Assembly (NCBI RefSeq): GCF_900168165.1
Contig: NZ_FUYV01000016.1
Coordinates: 62,001-126,000 of the forward strand
Direction: 5' to 3'
DNA: 64,000 nucleotides
Origin: Alkalitalea saponilacus
Lineage (GTDB): Bacteria; Bacteroidota; Bacteroidia; Bacteroidales; Marinilabiliaceae
Under the pieces are notes generated by a model. The model made no database searches and had not been told where the DNA came from. It saw only the letters and a list, made by a program, of their open reading frames with translations. The translations under genes were made by a program, and so were the position numbers. Below, piece after piece: positions 26,421 through 34,865 of the stretch (position 1 is the stretch's first letter; every line of letters begins with the position of its first letter).

Positions 26421-28334
26421 ATGAGCGATCAAGTAAAACATGAGTGTGGGGTGGTTCTGATCAGGTTGCTAAAACCTTTGGATTACTACCGTGAAAAGTA
26501 TGGAACATGGCGTTACGGGCTGAATAAACTCTACCTGCTAATGCAGAAGCAGCACAACAGGGGACAGGACGGAGCCGGAGTTGTAAATCTGAAAATAGAT
26601 CAGCCTGCAGGTAAAAAATATCTCTTCAGGGAGCGGTCTAATCTTAGCAATCCTATTCAGGATGTGTTCTCAAGAATATTTAAACATTTTCAATACGATG
26701 ATGATCATAACCATGAGCAGTTTTGTGATTCTGTTTGGGCTAAGGAGAATCTTCCTTTTGCAGGCGAGCTGTATCTTGGACATTTAAGGTACGGAACTTT
26801 TGGAAACGACTCGCTGGATTATGTTCACCCTGTTATGCGTGAAAACAACTGGAGATCGCGAAACCTTGTTTTGGCGGGTAATTTTAACCTCACCAATGTG
26901 GATGAAATCTACAATGCTTTGGTCGAATTAGGCCAGCATCCAAAGGATTACACCGATACAGTTTCTATTCTCGAAAATGTAGGACATTTTCTTGACGAGG
27001 AGAATCAGTTGCTGTTCCGACAATTTAAGAATGAAGGTTATAGCAATCGTGAAATATCCAGTTTCATTGAAAGGGATCTTGATGTGCGCAAAATTCTCGA
27101 ACGATCAAGTAAAAAGTGGGATGGAGGATATGTGCTTGCAGGATTGCTGGGGCATGGAGATGCTTTTGTAGCGCGCGATCCATGGGGTATTCGTCCTGCC
27201 TCGTATTATTATAACGACGAAATTGTGGTAGTTGCTTCTGAGCGTCCGGTAATTCAGACTGCTTTAGACGTTAGAGCCAATGAGGTGCAGGAATTAAAGC
27301 CGGGATACGCTCTTATTATAAAAAAAGATGGACAAATCAAGGAGGAGATGGTCAGCGTTCCTCAAGCCCGCAAATCGTGCTCTTTTGAAAGGATTTATTT
27401 TTCGAGGGGAAGCGATAAGTCGATCTATCTTGAACGAAAAGAACTTGGAAGGTTACTTGCTCCGCTTATTCTAAATAAGGTAAATCATAATCTGGAAGAT
27501 ACTGTTTTCTCATACATACCAAATACTGCCGAGACTGCATTTTACGGCATGATGGAAGGCATCAGGGAATATCTGGTGAAGTGGAGACTTGATGAGGTTC
27601 GGAAATTGGGCGTCAATCCTGATACAGCAAAGATGGAAGAAATTCTTTCCCGTGAACCCCGGGTAGAAAAGATTGCCGTTAAGGACGTTAAGCTAAGAAC
27701 TTTTATTACAGCTGATTCTTCGAGAGATGATATGGTGGCTCACGTTTATGACGTGACCTATGGAATTGTTAGAAATAAAGTTGATACACTTGTGGTTATC
27801 GACGACTCTATAGTAAGAGGAACCACTCTCAAACAGAGTATTCTAAAGATTCTTGATCGTCTTCATCCCAAGAAAATAATTATTGTCTCTTCGGCTCCAC
27901 AAATCAGGTATCCCGATTGTTATGGTATTGATATGGCACGTCTGGCTGACTTTTGTGCATTTAGAGCAGCCATTGAGTTGTTAAAAGATAACGGTTTAGA
28001 GAGTACCATAACAGAAGTTTATGAGAAGTGTAAATCGCAGATGAACCTTCCCAAAGAGGAGATGGTTAATTATGTAAAGGATATTTACAGACCCTTTACC
28101 GATGAACAGATTTCTGATAAAGTAGCCGAAATGCTACGTCCTATTGATATTGATGCCGATGTTGAGGTATTGTTTCAGTCCGTTGAGAATTTAAATAAGG
28201 CTTGTCCCAATGACTTGGGCGACTGGTATTTTACGGGGAATTATCCAACTCCGGGTGGAAATAAGGTGGTGAATTCGGCTTTCATAAATTACGTTGAAGG
28301 AAATAGTGCAAGGGCTTATCAGTCTTGTTGTTAA
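26421..28334 (+). CDS. Long PurF-like amidophosphoribosyltransferase
   Basis: 637 residues, about 130 longer than ordinary PurF. The N-terminus MSDQVKHECGVV suggests an 8-residue propeptide cut to expose Cys9 as the nucleophile of a class II glutaminase. The RNRGQDGAG-like segment appears as QHNRGQDGAGVV, and the PRPP-binding loop is VVIDDSIVRGTT. The extra length lies in the glutaminase half (about 60-215) and the C-terminus. Bacteroidota often carry this long paralogue as well as a normal PurF; whether it makes phosphoribosylamine or has another role is not known from sequence. Monocistronic, between two terminators. Confidence 0.82.
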   Translation: MSDQVKHECGVVLIRLLKPLDYYREKYGTWRYGLNKLYLLMQKQHNRGQDGAGVVNLKIDQPAGKKYLFRERSNLSNPIQDVFSRIFKHFQYDDDHNHEQFCDSVWAKENLPFAGELYLGHLRYGTFGNDSLDYVHPVMRENNWRSRNLVLAGNFNLTNVDEIYNALVELGQHPKDYTDTVSILENVGHFLDEENQLLFRQFKNEGYSNREISSFIERDLDVRKILERSSKKWDGGYVLAGLLGHGDAFVARDPWGIRPASYYYNDEIVVVASERPVIQTALDVRANEVQELKPGYALIIKKDGQIKEEMVSVPQARKSCSFERIYFSRGSDKSIYLERKELGRLLAPLILNKVNHNLEDTVFSYIPNTAETAFYGMMEGIREYLVKWRLDEVRKLGVNPDTAKMEEILSREPRVEKIAVKDVKLRTFITADSSRDDMVAHVYDVTYGIVRNKVDTLVVIDDSIVRGTTLKQSILKILDRLHPKKIIIVSSAPQIRYPDCYGIDMARLADFCAFRAAIELLKDNGLESTITEVYEKCKSQMNLPKEEMVNYVKDIYRPFTDEQISDKVAEMLRPIDIDADVEVLFQSVENLNKACPNDLGDWYFTGNYPTPGGNKVVNSAFINYVEGNSARAYQSCC

Positions 28335-28355
28335 AACGAAGCTTTTTATTGGAGA

Positions 28356-29543
28356 CTACCGTGAATAGATTTGCTTATGCAAATCTATTCCAGTTTTTAA
28401 CCAGGTAAAAGCATCAATTGGGTGCTCTCCTATTCTTATATCACTTCTTTCATGTCCCAACCTGACAATGATGGTGTTGATGGACGGTACAATAAATATA
28501 TACTGGCCTAATATGCCTCTTGCATATGGAATTTTCTCCCCATTATATTGCATGATCCACCATTGGTAGCCATAAAAATCCACGGGATTTCCATCCCGGT
28601 CTGTTAGGTGAGACGCAGGAGTTATTGATTTCTGAATGTATTTTTCGGGAATAATTTGTTTTCCATTCCAATTACCGTTATTCAGGATTAGTTGCCCGAT
28701 TCTTGCAAAATCTCTGGCATTGCTGTTAAAACAGCAGTATGCCTTTTCCATCCCGTACTCTCTGTCAAGCGACCATAGTCCAGGTGTTTCAGCTCCCACG
28801 GGTTGCCAAAGCTTTTTTGAAGCATATTGTGATACGGTCATCCCGGTTTTTCGAGTCAGAATAGTGGCAAGAAGTTGGGTGTCGCCACTCCTGTAATTGA
28901 AAGAGCTTCCCGGCGAATCAGTTACACTTATTCTGTGCATGAGCGCGTTTAAATCATTGCCATAATAGGCTTTAGTTGTAATGGAGAAAGCTGAGCTATA
29001 TGCTTCATCCCAATCTGTTCCCGAACTCATGGTCAGCAAATGTTCGAGTGTTAGTCCATGTCCGTGTAAATTGGTGTAGTCAGGTAAAAGCTCTTCAATG
29101 GGCAGATGAAGATTTTTTATATAGCCATCGTCTATAGCTGCCCCAATTAACAGGCCAACGATGCTTTTAGCGACAGAGAATGAGTTGGATATGTTGGTTT
29201 TGTCCTCGTCTTCTGCGTAATATTCAAATACTAACGAGTCATTGCTTATCACTAAAAATGCTGTGGTTTTCATCAGTTCTACGGAATCTTTCTGTTCATC
29301 TGAAAAGATCGGTATTCCATATAATGATGATACAGGCCATGGTTGGGGGGAGTTTATTTCAATTGTTCTGTTAGGAAATATTTCGTAATCATATATTCCC
29401 GGGTGTTGATGAATAATCGCTCTTTTTAAATAATATGGCAGAATGAACCATGTTGAAATAATCAACATGGATGTAAAAACAATGATCATTGTTTTTCTTG
29501 CGTTTCTGTTAAAGAAATTATTCATCACACGATCTGTTTTCAA
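28356..29543 (-). CDS. Membrane-anchored serine hydrolase (class C beta-lactamase fold)
   Basis: 395 residues with an N-terminal membrane segment (about 19-37). The active-site SxxK is SVAK (Ser123, Lys126), and YRSGD at 217-221 stands where the Tyr-x-Asn/Ser motif is expected. These features put it in the penicillin-binding/class C beta-lactamase superfamily (EstB-like esterases and D-peptidases). A periplasmic esterase or peptidase is more likely than antibiotic hydrolysis, but the substrate is unknown. Its last codons are also the stem of a terminator for the convergent gene. Confidence 0.82.
   Translation of the reverse strand: MKTDRVMNNFFNRNARKTMIIVFTSMLIISTWFILPYYLKRAIIHQHPGIYDYEIFPNRTIEINSPQPWPVSSLYGIPIFSDEQKDSVELMKTTAFLVISNDSLVFEYYAEDEDKTNISNSFSVAKSIVGLLIGAAIDDGYIKNLHLPIEELLPDYTNLHGHGLTLEHLLTMSSGTDWDEAYSSAFSITTKAYYGNDLNALMHRISVTDSPGSSFNYRSGDTQLLATILTRKTGMTVSQYASKKLWQPVGAETPGLWSLDREYGMEKAYCCFNSNARDFARIGQLILNNGNWNGKQIIPEKYIQKSITPASHLTDRDGNPVDFYGYQWWIMQYNGEKIPYARGILGQYIFIVPSINTIIVRLGHERSDIRIGEHPIDAFTWLKTGIDLHKQIYSR
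28363..28390 (+). terminator. Probable terminator of the PurF-like gene, inside the convergent coding sequence
   Basis: GAATAGATTTGC (28363-28374) pairs perfectly with 28379-28390 around a TTAT loop, and TTTTT follows three bases later on the plus strand. It begins 29 nt after the PurF-like stop and encodes the last residues of the serine hydrolase on the other strand. Confidence 0.6.
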
Positions 29544-29581
29544 CTTAAAGATTACGGATATTACGAAAATAAAAGCGGGAT

Positions 29582-31081
29582 TTAGCTCTTATCCTTTTGA
29601 TCTCCGGGTTTCCATTCTCTGATATAAATATCATCAGGAAATGCCATGGGTTTATATATTGATCGTTCGCCAATTGTCCTGAGGCACTCTTGTATCCCTT
29701 CGGCCACGCTGGGGTGCGGGTAAAATATTTTCAGAACTTCTCCAAGGCTGTCCCCCTGGTTTATAAGGTGCGCCACAGAAACAATGTATGATGATGCTTG
29801 TGGGCCTGAAGCGCGCATGCCTAGAATTCGTTGTTCATGGTCATCACTTACAAGTATTTTTATGAAACCTGTGGTGCTTCGCATGGCAATGGCACGATTT
29901 ATCAGTTTGTTTGAGTAATAGGCTGCTTTATAGGCAACTCCTGCTTTTTGGAGCATTTTTTCATTGGCTCCTACTGCAGCCACTTCAGGTTTAAAAAACA
30001 TCAGCGTACTCATGTGTGAGTAGTCCAGCGGATAGCCAACTTTCCCGGCCATCTTTTCCACCGCTTTGCGTCCCTGAAGTTCAGCCACACTGTATAATTG
30101 AGAATGTCCTGTTACATCACCTGCGGCATAAATGTTGGAGGGTTTCCCGTTTATAATAACCTGACAATTGTCGTTTATTTCAAGAGTTCCCTTCTCTGTT
30201 GGTGTTAATCCTGCATTTTCGGGTTTCAGAGATTTCAGGTTTGAAATCCTACCTATTGATATGAGAGCAACATCAACTTCAAGAACCTTACTGTGCCCAT
30301 CATCATAATCCAGAATTACCTCCAGATATCCGGGATGCTTAACGATTGTTCTCAGTTGGGCCGTGTGATGGATGGTTACACCATTGCCATTTAAATTTTC
30401 GGCTACGTAATCACTTATGTCATCATCTTCATATGGAAGTACCCGGTTTGCTCTGTCCAAAAGGTGTACTTCTGTTTGCTTGAAATTTGAAAAGATGGTG
30501 GCAAACTCACAACCGATGATTCCTGAGCCAATAATAAGTATTCTTTCTGGGAAGTGCTTTAAAGATAGAATGCCTTCTGAATTGATAATTCTTTCGCCAT
30601 CTACTTCAAGGTCGGGATATTTTCTTGGTCTTGAGCCCGTTGCAATCAGAATATTTTCACCTTTAACCTGCTCTTCACCTGATTCTGATTTTATCGAGAG
30701 GGTATTTCTGTCAGAAAAAGAGGCCATCCCCTGAATCAATGTGATGGAGCCTTGCATTTGTTTTTTTCGTGCAAAAGTCTCAATCTGACTCCTCATCTGG
30801 TATTGCTTCTCCTTGGCGGCTTGAATTACTGTGTTTCTTACCTGTTTGTAATCAACAGTTAAACCACTAGCTCTGTAGCCTCTATCTACACGTGCCGCAA
30901 TGGAATAATCTAAGGATAATTCATACATGGTTTTGGAGGTGAGTGCTCCGTTCATTATGCCTGCCCCGCCAAGATGCCCTCCCTCAATCAGACAAACTTT
31001 CATTCCAAAATCAACACCTCTTACTGCAGCTGAAAAACCGGCAGGCCCACTTCCAATAATGACGAGATCGTATTGTTTCAT
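29582..31081 (-). CDS. Dihydrolipoyl dehydrogenase-like flavoprotein lacking the redox cysteines
   Basis: 499 residues with the two-dinucleotide fold: FAD motif GSGPAG (10-15), NAD(P) motif GSGIIGCEFA, and the second FAD contact YAAGDVTG. In place of the usual GGTCLNVGCIPSK the sequence reads GGAGIMNGALTSK (38-50), so both active-site cysteines are replaced (Gly41 and Ala46). The C-terminal His456-Glu461 pair (HPSVAE) is kept. It therefore cannot work as a normal lipoamide or glutathione reductase; a transhydrogenase-like or other NAD(P)H-flavin reaction is possible. Upstream, its start region is tandemly duplicated (31076-31204). Monocistronic. Confidence 0.85.
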   Translation of the reverse strand: MKQYDLVIIGSGPAGFSAAVRGVDFGMKVCLIEGGHLGGAGIMNGALTSKTMYELSLDYSIAARVDRGYRASGLTVDYKQVRNTVIQAAKEKQYQMRSQIETFARKKQMQGSITLIQGMASFSDRNTLSIKSESGEEQVKGENILIATGSRPRKYPDLEVDGERIINSEGILSLKHFPERILIIGSGIIGCEFATIFSNFKQTEVHLLDRANRVLPYEDDDISDYVAENLNGNGVTIHHTAQLRTIVKHPGYLEVILDYDDGHSKVLEVDVALISIGRISNLKSLKPENAGLTPTEKGTLEINDNCQVIINGKPSNIYAAGDVTGHSQLYSVAELQGRKAVEKMAGKVGYPLDYSHMSTLMFFKPEVAAVGANEKMLQKAGVAYKAAYYSNKLINRAIAMRSTTGFIKILVSDDHEQRILGMRASGPQASSYIVSVAHLINQGDSLGEVLKIFYPHPSVAEGIQECLRTIGERSIYKPMAFPDDIYIREWKPGDQKDKS

Positions 31082-31204
31082 CTGTTTATATTTTGTTTTT
31101 TATTGTTCCCGAAGCCTCGGGAGAACTCGTCCCGAGGATACGGGACTCGTTTCATGTGTCTATAATTTGTTTTCCAGTTGCTCCAGCTGCTTCGGGAGAA
31201 CTCG
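31076..31204. repeat. Imperfect tandem duplication covering the start region of the flavoprotein gene
   Basis: Unit 1 (31076-31129) and unit 2 (31150-31204) align from TTTCAT(C/G)TG to the shared 13-mer TCGGGAGAACTCG, a shift of about 75 bp. Unit 1 includes the ATG of the flavoprotein gene. Unit 1 and the spacer form a hairpin (CCTCGGGA at 31115-31122 with TCCCGAGG at 31130-31137). A further small hairpin, GTGCGC-TGAA-GCGCAC, lies at 31223-31238. Confidence 0.6.
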
Positions 31205-31283
31205 CCACTGAGTCATTCTCCTGTGCGCTGAAGCGCACGATATGGCTCATTTGATGAATAGCTTAAATTTATTGGTAATTTAA

Positions 31284-31335
31284 AGAAAAAAAAGAAAAAG
31301 GCCATCCGGAAGTTAAACTTTTCCACATGGCCTTT
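31284..31335 (-). terminator. Terminator after the glycine-lipid gene pair
   Basis: On the minus strand AAAGGCCAT (31327-31335) pairs with ATGGCCTTT (31297-31305) over a partly paired 21-nt loop and is followed by a TTTCTTTTTTT run. It starts 28 nt after the stop at 31364. Confidence 0.75.
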
Positions 31336-31363
31336 GGTTCATTTGTTTTTTTGATAATCCTCG

Positions 31364-32314
31364 TTATTCGTGGGTATCATTTGGATTATAGGATTCAACA
31401 TGCCTGTTTACTTTGGCCTGGTAAAGTTCCTTTATGGTTATTATAATTCCGGTCTCTTCCACGTATCCAAAACTTTCGTTTACAGCTGTGCCGAATGTCC
31501 TCATTGATGGTGAAAGGTTCATGTAGGCATTGATCAATGGAGGAATGTTCTCTCCCAATTCGCGTACCTTTTTACTGAGCACTTTATAATCGTCGGCGTA
31601 AGAGTCGCAGGAGAAAATCTCTTTCACCATATCGTCGGTAATTGACGTTTTGACAGGTACTTTCGGGTAAACAAGATTATTTTTATCTCTGAAATATACC
31701 CCCATAAATGCGCGGATAAGATCTTTAGCTTCCTGGTTATAATGGGTGTACATGGTTACTTTTCCAAAAAAGTATTGCATGTGTGGGTTGTTCACGATTA
31801 GCGTGCCTAAGCCATCCCATAAATTATCCAGAGCAAAAAGACTTTTTGCACCCATTTTGCTGGATTGATATTGCGGCTGCACAAATGACCGACCCAATTC
31901 AATGGTATGTGGCAGGTAATCCTTTATAAACTCATCAGAAAAATTAAACATTTTGGATGTCGCAATTTCAACCTCTCCTTTCTCATTGGTTTTTACCTGG
32001 TCGCCCATGATGTAGCGATATCCACCGAGTATCTCTTTTTCGTCGGGATCCCAAACTATTAATTGCCTATATGGTACTTCAGATGTATCATAATCATCCA
32101 GATCAATTTCTTTACCTGTTCCGCCTCCTGCTGTTCTAAATGCCAACTCCCTGAGTCTTCCAATCTCTTTCAACAGGTTTGGTGCCTGTTCCGCAGAGAA
32201 GTCATAAATTCTGTTATCCCCCTTGTTGGTCTTCCTGACGAAAATCTCTTTGGTCATCTCTTCTTCCAACAAGTGCCGTGGCACCGGAGGTATTACTGGT
32301 TTAATGGAATCCAT
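31364..32314 (-). CDS. glsB: GNAT-fold N-acyltransferase, likely GlsB of glycine lipid synthesis
   Basis: 316 residues. The core has an acyltransferase pattern of the OlsB/hemolysin-like GNAT group: RLRELAFRTAGGGTG, then ELGRSFVQPQYQ, and the late FGKVTMYTHYN. In Bacteroides such a protein (GlsB) puts an acyl chain on the amino group of glycine, and the partner GlsA adds the second chain. The partner gene lies directly upstream on the same strand (31 nt gap), supporting the assignment. It acts at the inner membrane face. Ornithine rather than glycine as the acceptor cannot be ruled out. Confidence 0.75.
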   Translation of the reverse strand: MDSIKPVIPPVPRHLLEEEMTKEIFVRKTNKGDNRIYDFSAEQAPNLLKEIGRLRELAFRTAGGGTGKEIDLDDYDTSEVPYRQLIVWDPDEKEILGGYRYIMGDQVKTNEKGEVEIATSKMFNFSDEFIKDYLPHTIELGRSFVQPQYQSSKMGAKSLFALDNLWDGLGTLIVNNPHMQYFFGKVTMYTHYNQEAKDLIRAFMGVYFRDKNNLVYPKVPVKTSITDDMVKEIFSCDSYADDYKVLSKKVRELGENIPPLINAYMNLSPSMRTFGTAVNESFGYVEETGIIITIKELYQAKVNRHVESYNPNDTHE

Positions 32315-32345
32315 TTATTTGATTGTATTTTAATTTGATGCAAAA

Positions 32346-33194
32346 TTAGTTGATTTTTGGTAACTCATAGACCATTTTCTTTATTTTTTCAGCGCTTTGT
32401 GTGGGATTCGCTTCATTTTTAAGGTTTTTCCATGATATGGGTGTGCCAAATCTAATGGTCAGATTTTCTCCTCTTTGCTTATAAAATTCATCAGCAAGGT
32501 AAAGCATCTCAATATTGGCTTTTATGCCCAGCCTTTTTCGAATATTAGCAAGTTTATAAAAGAAATTGGTGTTTCTGCCTGTTATGTGTACAGGCACAAC
32601 ATCCCTTTGATGTTGAATGGCTTTTCTTACAAAGTTCTTTTTCCACTCCAGATCCCGGATGATCCCTTTTTGTTTGCGACTTACAAGTCCGGCGGGGAAC
32701 ATCAGTATCTGTGCTTCTGAAGCATACGCCTCTTCCAGTGCAATGGCTGCTTCTCTGGAGTGTGCTCCGTGTTTATTAAGGGGTAGAAAAATATTATCCA
32801 GTCCCTTAATATTCATAAGGATGTCGTTAACCGGAAATTTTAAATTGGGAAATCTTTCTCCAACAGCAGACAGAAAAGCAATGCCATCCATTCCTCCAAG
32901 GGGATGATTGGAGGCAAAGAGATATCTTCCACTGGATGGAATTTGATCTAATCCTTGTGTGTTATAATCCACCCCAAATCCATCTAAAATGGCACGAGAG
33001 AATTCAAGTCCTTTTTTATTCCGGTTTGAGTGGATGAATTGATTGATTTCATCCTGATGTGTGATCCGTTTTAGATATCGGACGATGAAACCGGGAATAA
33101 TTTTCAATAATGCAGGGTTTTTGCTTGCAAAAACCCTCTCAATGTCAATAAGCAGTTCCTTTTCTGAATCAGGATCCTGATTGTTTCTTTCCAC
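32346..33194 (-). CDS. glsA: PlsC-like O-acyltransferase, likely GlsA of glycine lipid synthesis
   Basis: 282 residues. The motif SNHPLGGMDG (His97, Asp103) is the HX5D acyltransferase site seen in the hemolysin/OlsA-like branch; FPAGLVSRK further on is motif III. It would transfer a second acyl chain to the hydroxyl of the N-acylated amino acid lipid made by the following gene product. First gene of a two-gene unit with the GNAT gene. It is divergent from the mraZ-led division cluster, with a 258-bp gap between the starts. Confidence 0.75.
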   Translation of the reverse strand: MERNNQDPDSEKELLIDIERVFASKNPALLKIIPGFIVRYLKRITHQDEINQFIHSNRNKKGLEFSRAILDGFGVDYNTQGLDQIPSSGRYLFASNHPLGGMDGIAFLSAVGERFPNLKFPVNDILMNIKGLDNIFLPLNKHGAHSREAAIALEEAYASEAQILMFPAGLVSRKQKGIIRDLEWKKNFVRKAIQHQRDVVPVHITGRNTNFFYKLANIRKRLGIKANIEMLYLADEFYKQRGENLTIRFGTPISWKNLKNEANPTQSAEKIKKMVYELPKIN

Positions 33195-33385
33195 AACTCG
33201 TTATTTTTGGTTGATCACTTATTGTTTTGCAAACGAACATTTTCAAAATGCCCCCAAGTATACGAAAAAAATGCGAAATGGTTAGGATTTCAGCTCTCCG
33301 TTGGCTTGTTTTTATTATGATAGACTGTACGAATATTACGGTGTATCTGGGTTTTGTATGCTTTTTGATAAAAAATGGAAATAAA

Positions 33386-33410
33386 GTGGGTTAAAGTGGT
33401 TGATTGTGGT
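33386..33410 (+). promoter_or_regulatory. MraZ operator: three GTGG(G/T) boxes at 10-bp spacing
   Basis: GTGGG at 33386, GTGGT at 33396 and GTGGT at 33406 are exactly one helical turn apart. This matches the GTGGG repeats with 5-bp spacers bound by MraZ in E. coli and other bacteria. The third box overlaps a TTG (33404-33406) that stands 16 bp before TACCTTTA (33423-33430), so MraZ binding should cover the promoter. Confidence 0.82.
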
Positions 33411-33430
33411 ATAAAAAAGTTTTACCTTTA
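33404..33430 (+). promoter_or_regulatory. Putative promoter of the division and cell wall cluster
   Basis: TTG at 33404-33406 and TACCTTTA at 33423-33430 (one mismatch to TAnnTTTG) would start transcription near 33437, about 16 nt before the mraZ ATG. Confidence 0.4.
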
Positions 33431-33452
33431 CCATCTAAAGGATAAAAGTGTA

Positions 33453-33926
33453 ATGGTCACATTTATAGGTGATTTTGAATGCAGAGCCGATGCAAAAGGG
33501 CGTATCGTGCTGCCTGCCGCTTTTAAAAAAGCGATGGGGCAGGACGAAATGCGTTTTGTTGTGCGAAAAGATCTGTTTGAAAATTGTCTCGTGTTGTACC
33601 CTTATGATTATTGGGAGGAGGAGTTGGACCGTTTGCGTGAAAAACTGAATCCATACAACAGAAATCATAAGCAGTTTTTACGTGATTTCTTTCGTGGATC
33701 TGCTGAAGTTACACTAGATGGTAATGGGCGATTTTTGATTCCACGCCGCTTAATGGAGCAGGTTGGTGCAGAGCGGGATATTGTTATGGTTGGTGTGGAT
33801 CGCCATATTGAACTTTGGGCATCGGATCTATATCACTCAATTGCCGAAGATCCTGAAAAACTGGGACAACTGGCGGAATCTATTTTGGGGAATATAGACA
33901 AGAGTAAACAAAACGATAATAAGTAA
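33453..33926 (+). CDS. mraZ: Transcriptional regulator MraZ
   Basis: 157 residues from the ATG at 33453. Two SpoVT-AbrB-type halves are seen: FECRADAKGRIVLPAAFKKA and VTLDGNGRFLIPRRLME, each with the D-x-K/N-G-R core. MraZ forms a ring that binds GTGGG repeats upstream of itself and controls the division and cell wall cluster; three such boxes lie 43-67 bp before this start. An in-frame start at 33375 would begin upstream of the operator and was rejected. First gene of the dcw operon, 4 nt ahead of rsmH. Confidence 0.95.
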   Translation: MVTFIGDFECRADAKGRIVLPAAFKKAMGQDEMRFVVRKDLFENCLVLYPYDYWEEELDRLREKLNPYNRNHKQFLRDFFRGSAEVTLDGNGRFLIPRRLMEQVGAERDIVMVGVDRHIELWASDLYHSIAEDPEKLGQLAESILGNIDKSKQNDNK

Positions 33927-33930
33927 CGGG

Positions 33931-34845
33931 ATGAATACCACCTATCACATACCGGTTTTGTTGCAAAGTAGCATTGATGGTATCAACATAAGACCCGATG
34001 GGACTTATGTTGATCTTACTTTTGGAGGAGGTGGGCATAGCCGTGCAATTCTCGAAAAACTTAACAACGGCAGATTGATTGTGTTCGATCAGGACGAGGA
34101 TGCCTGGGAAAATAGGATTGATGATAGTCGGGTTGAATTTGTCAGGCATAACTTCCGCTACCTCTATCAGTTTCTGAAATATCTTGAAGCAATGCCTGTG
34201 GATGGAATTCTTGCTGATTTAGGAGTCTCCTCTCATCATTTTGATGCAGCCGACCGTGGATTCTCGTTTCGCTTTGATGCCGATCTGGACATGCGAATGA
34301 ACAAGAATCAATCATTTACAGCTGCTGATATTTTAAATACCTACAGCGAAAAACAGTTGATAACTGTTTTTAAACTTTATGGAGAGATCTCATCTTCCCG
34401 TCGGTTGGTTTCAGAAATAATAAATTACCGCAATATAAAGCCTTTAAAAACCACATGGGAGTTAAAGGAATTGGCCTCAAAATTAGCACCACGAAAGGAC
34501 GCCGCAAGGTTTTACGGTCAGGTGTTTCAGGCATTGCGCATAGAGGTAAATGGTGAAATGGAGGCACTGAAGGAGATGCTGGAAAGTTCATACAGCGTTC
34601 TAAAGCCCGGTGGTCGATTGGTCATTATCTCATATCATTCGCTGGAAGACCGGATGGTTAAAAACTTTATGCGAACTGGGAATGTTGAAAAATCTCAACC
34701 TGAAACCGACATTTTTGGACACGCCAATACCCCTTTTAAGGTGGTTACCCGAAAGGTAATTGTTCCGGAGGAAGAGGAGGTAAGTTTGAATCCAAGAGCC
34801 AGAAGCGCCAAATTGAGAATAGCTGAAAGAGCAGAAAATGTTTGA
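33931..34845 (+). CDS. rsmH: 16S rRNA (cytosine1402-N4)-methyltransferase RsmH
   Basis: 304 residues. The start MNTTYHIPVLL and the SAM-binding DLTFGGGGHSRAIL are typical of RsmH (MraW). FDQDEDAWENR, DGILADLGVSSHHFD and the late ISYHSLEDRMVK complete the family pattern. It methylates C1402 in the decoding site of 16S rRNA. Standard second gene of the dcw cluster. Confidence 0.96.
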   Translation: MNTTYHIPVLLQSSIDGINIRPDGTYVDLTFGGGGHSRAILEKLNNGRLIVFDQDEDAWENRIDDSRVEFVRHNFRYLYQFLKYLEAMPVDGILADLGVSSHHFDAADRGFSFRFDADLDMRMNKNQSFTAADILNTYSEKQLITVFKLYGEISSSRRLVSEIINYRNIKPLKTTWELKELASKLAPRKDAARFYGQVFQALRIEVNGEMEALKEMLESSYSVLKPGGRLVIISYHSLEDRMVKNFMRTGNVEKSQPETDIFGHANTPFKVVTRKVIVPEEEEVSLNPRARSAKLRIAERAENV

Positions 34846-34865
34846 TATTAAATTAATCAAAAGCT

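Noticed and set aside
31223-31238. Hairpin GTGCGC-TGAA-GCGCAC as a terminator
   Set aside because: No T run follows it on either strand, and the better terminator for the minus-strand unit is at 31284-31335.
33375-33452. Longer mraZ reading frame
   Set aside because: It would start before the MraZ boxes and the putative promoter; MraZ proteins begin at the MVTFIGDFEC segment.
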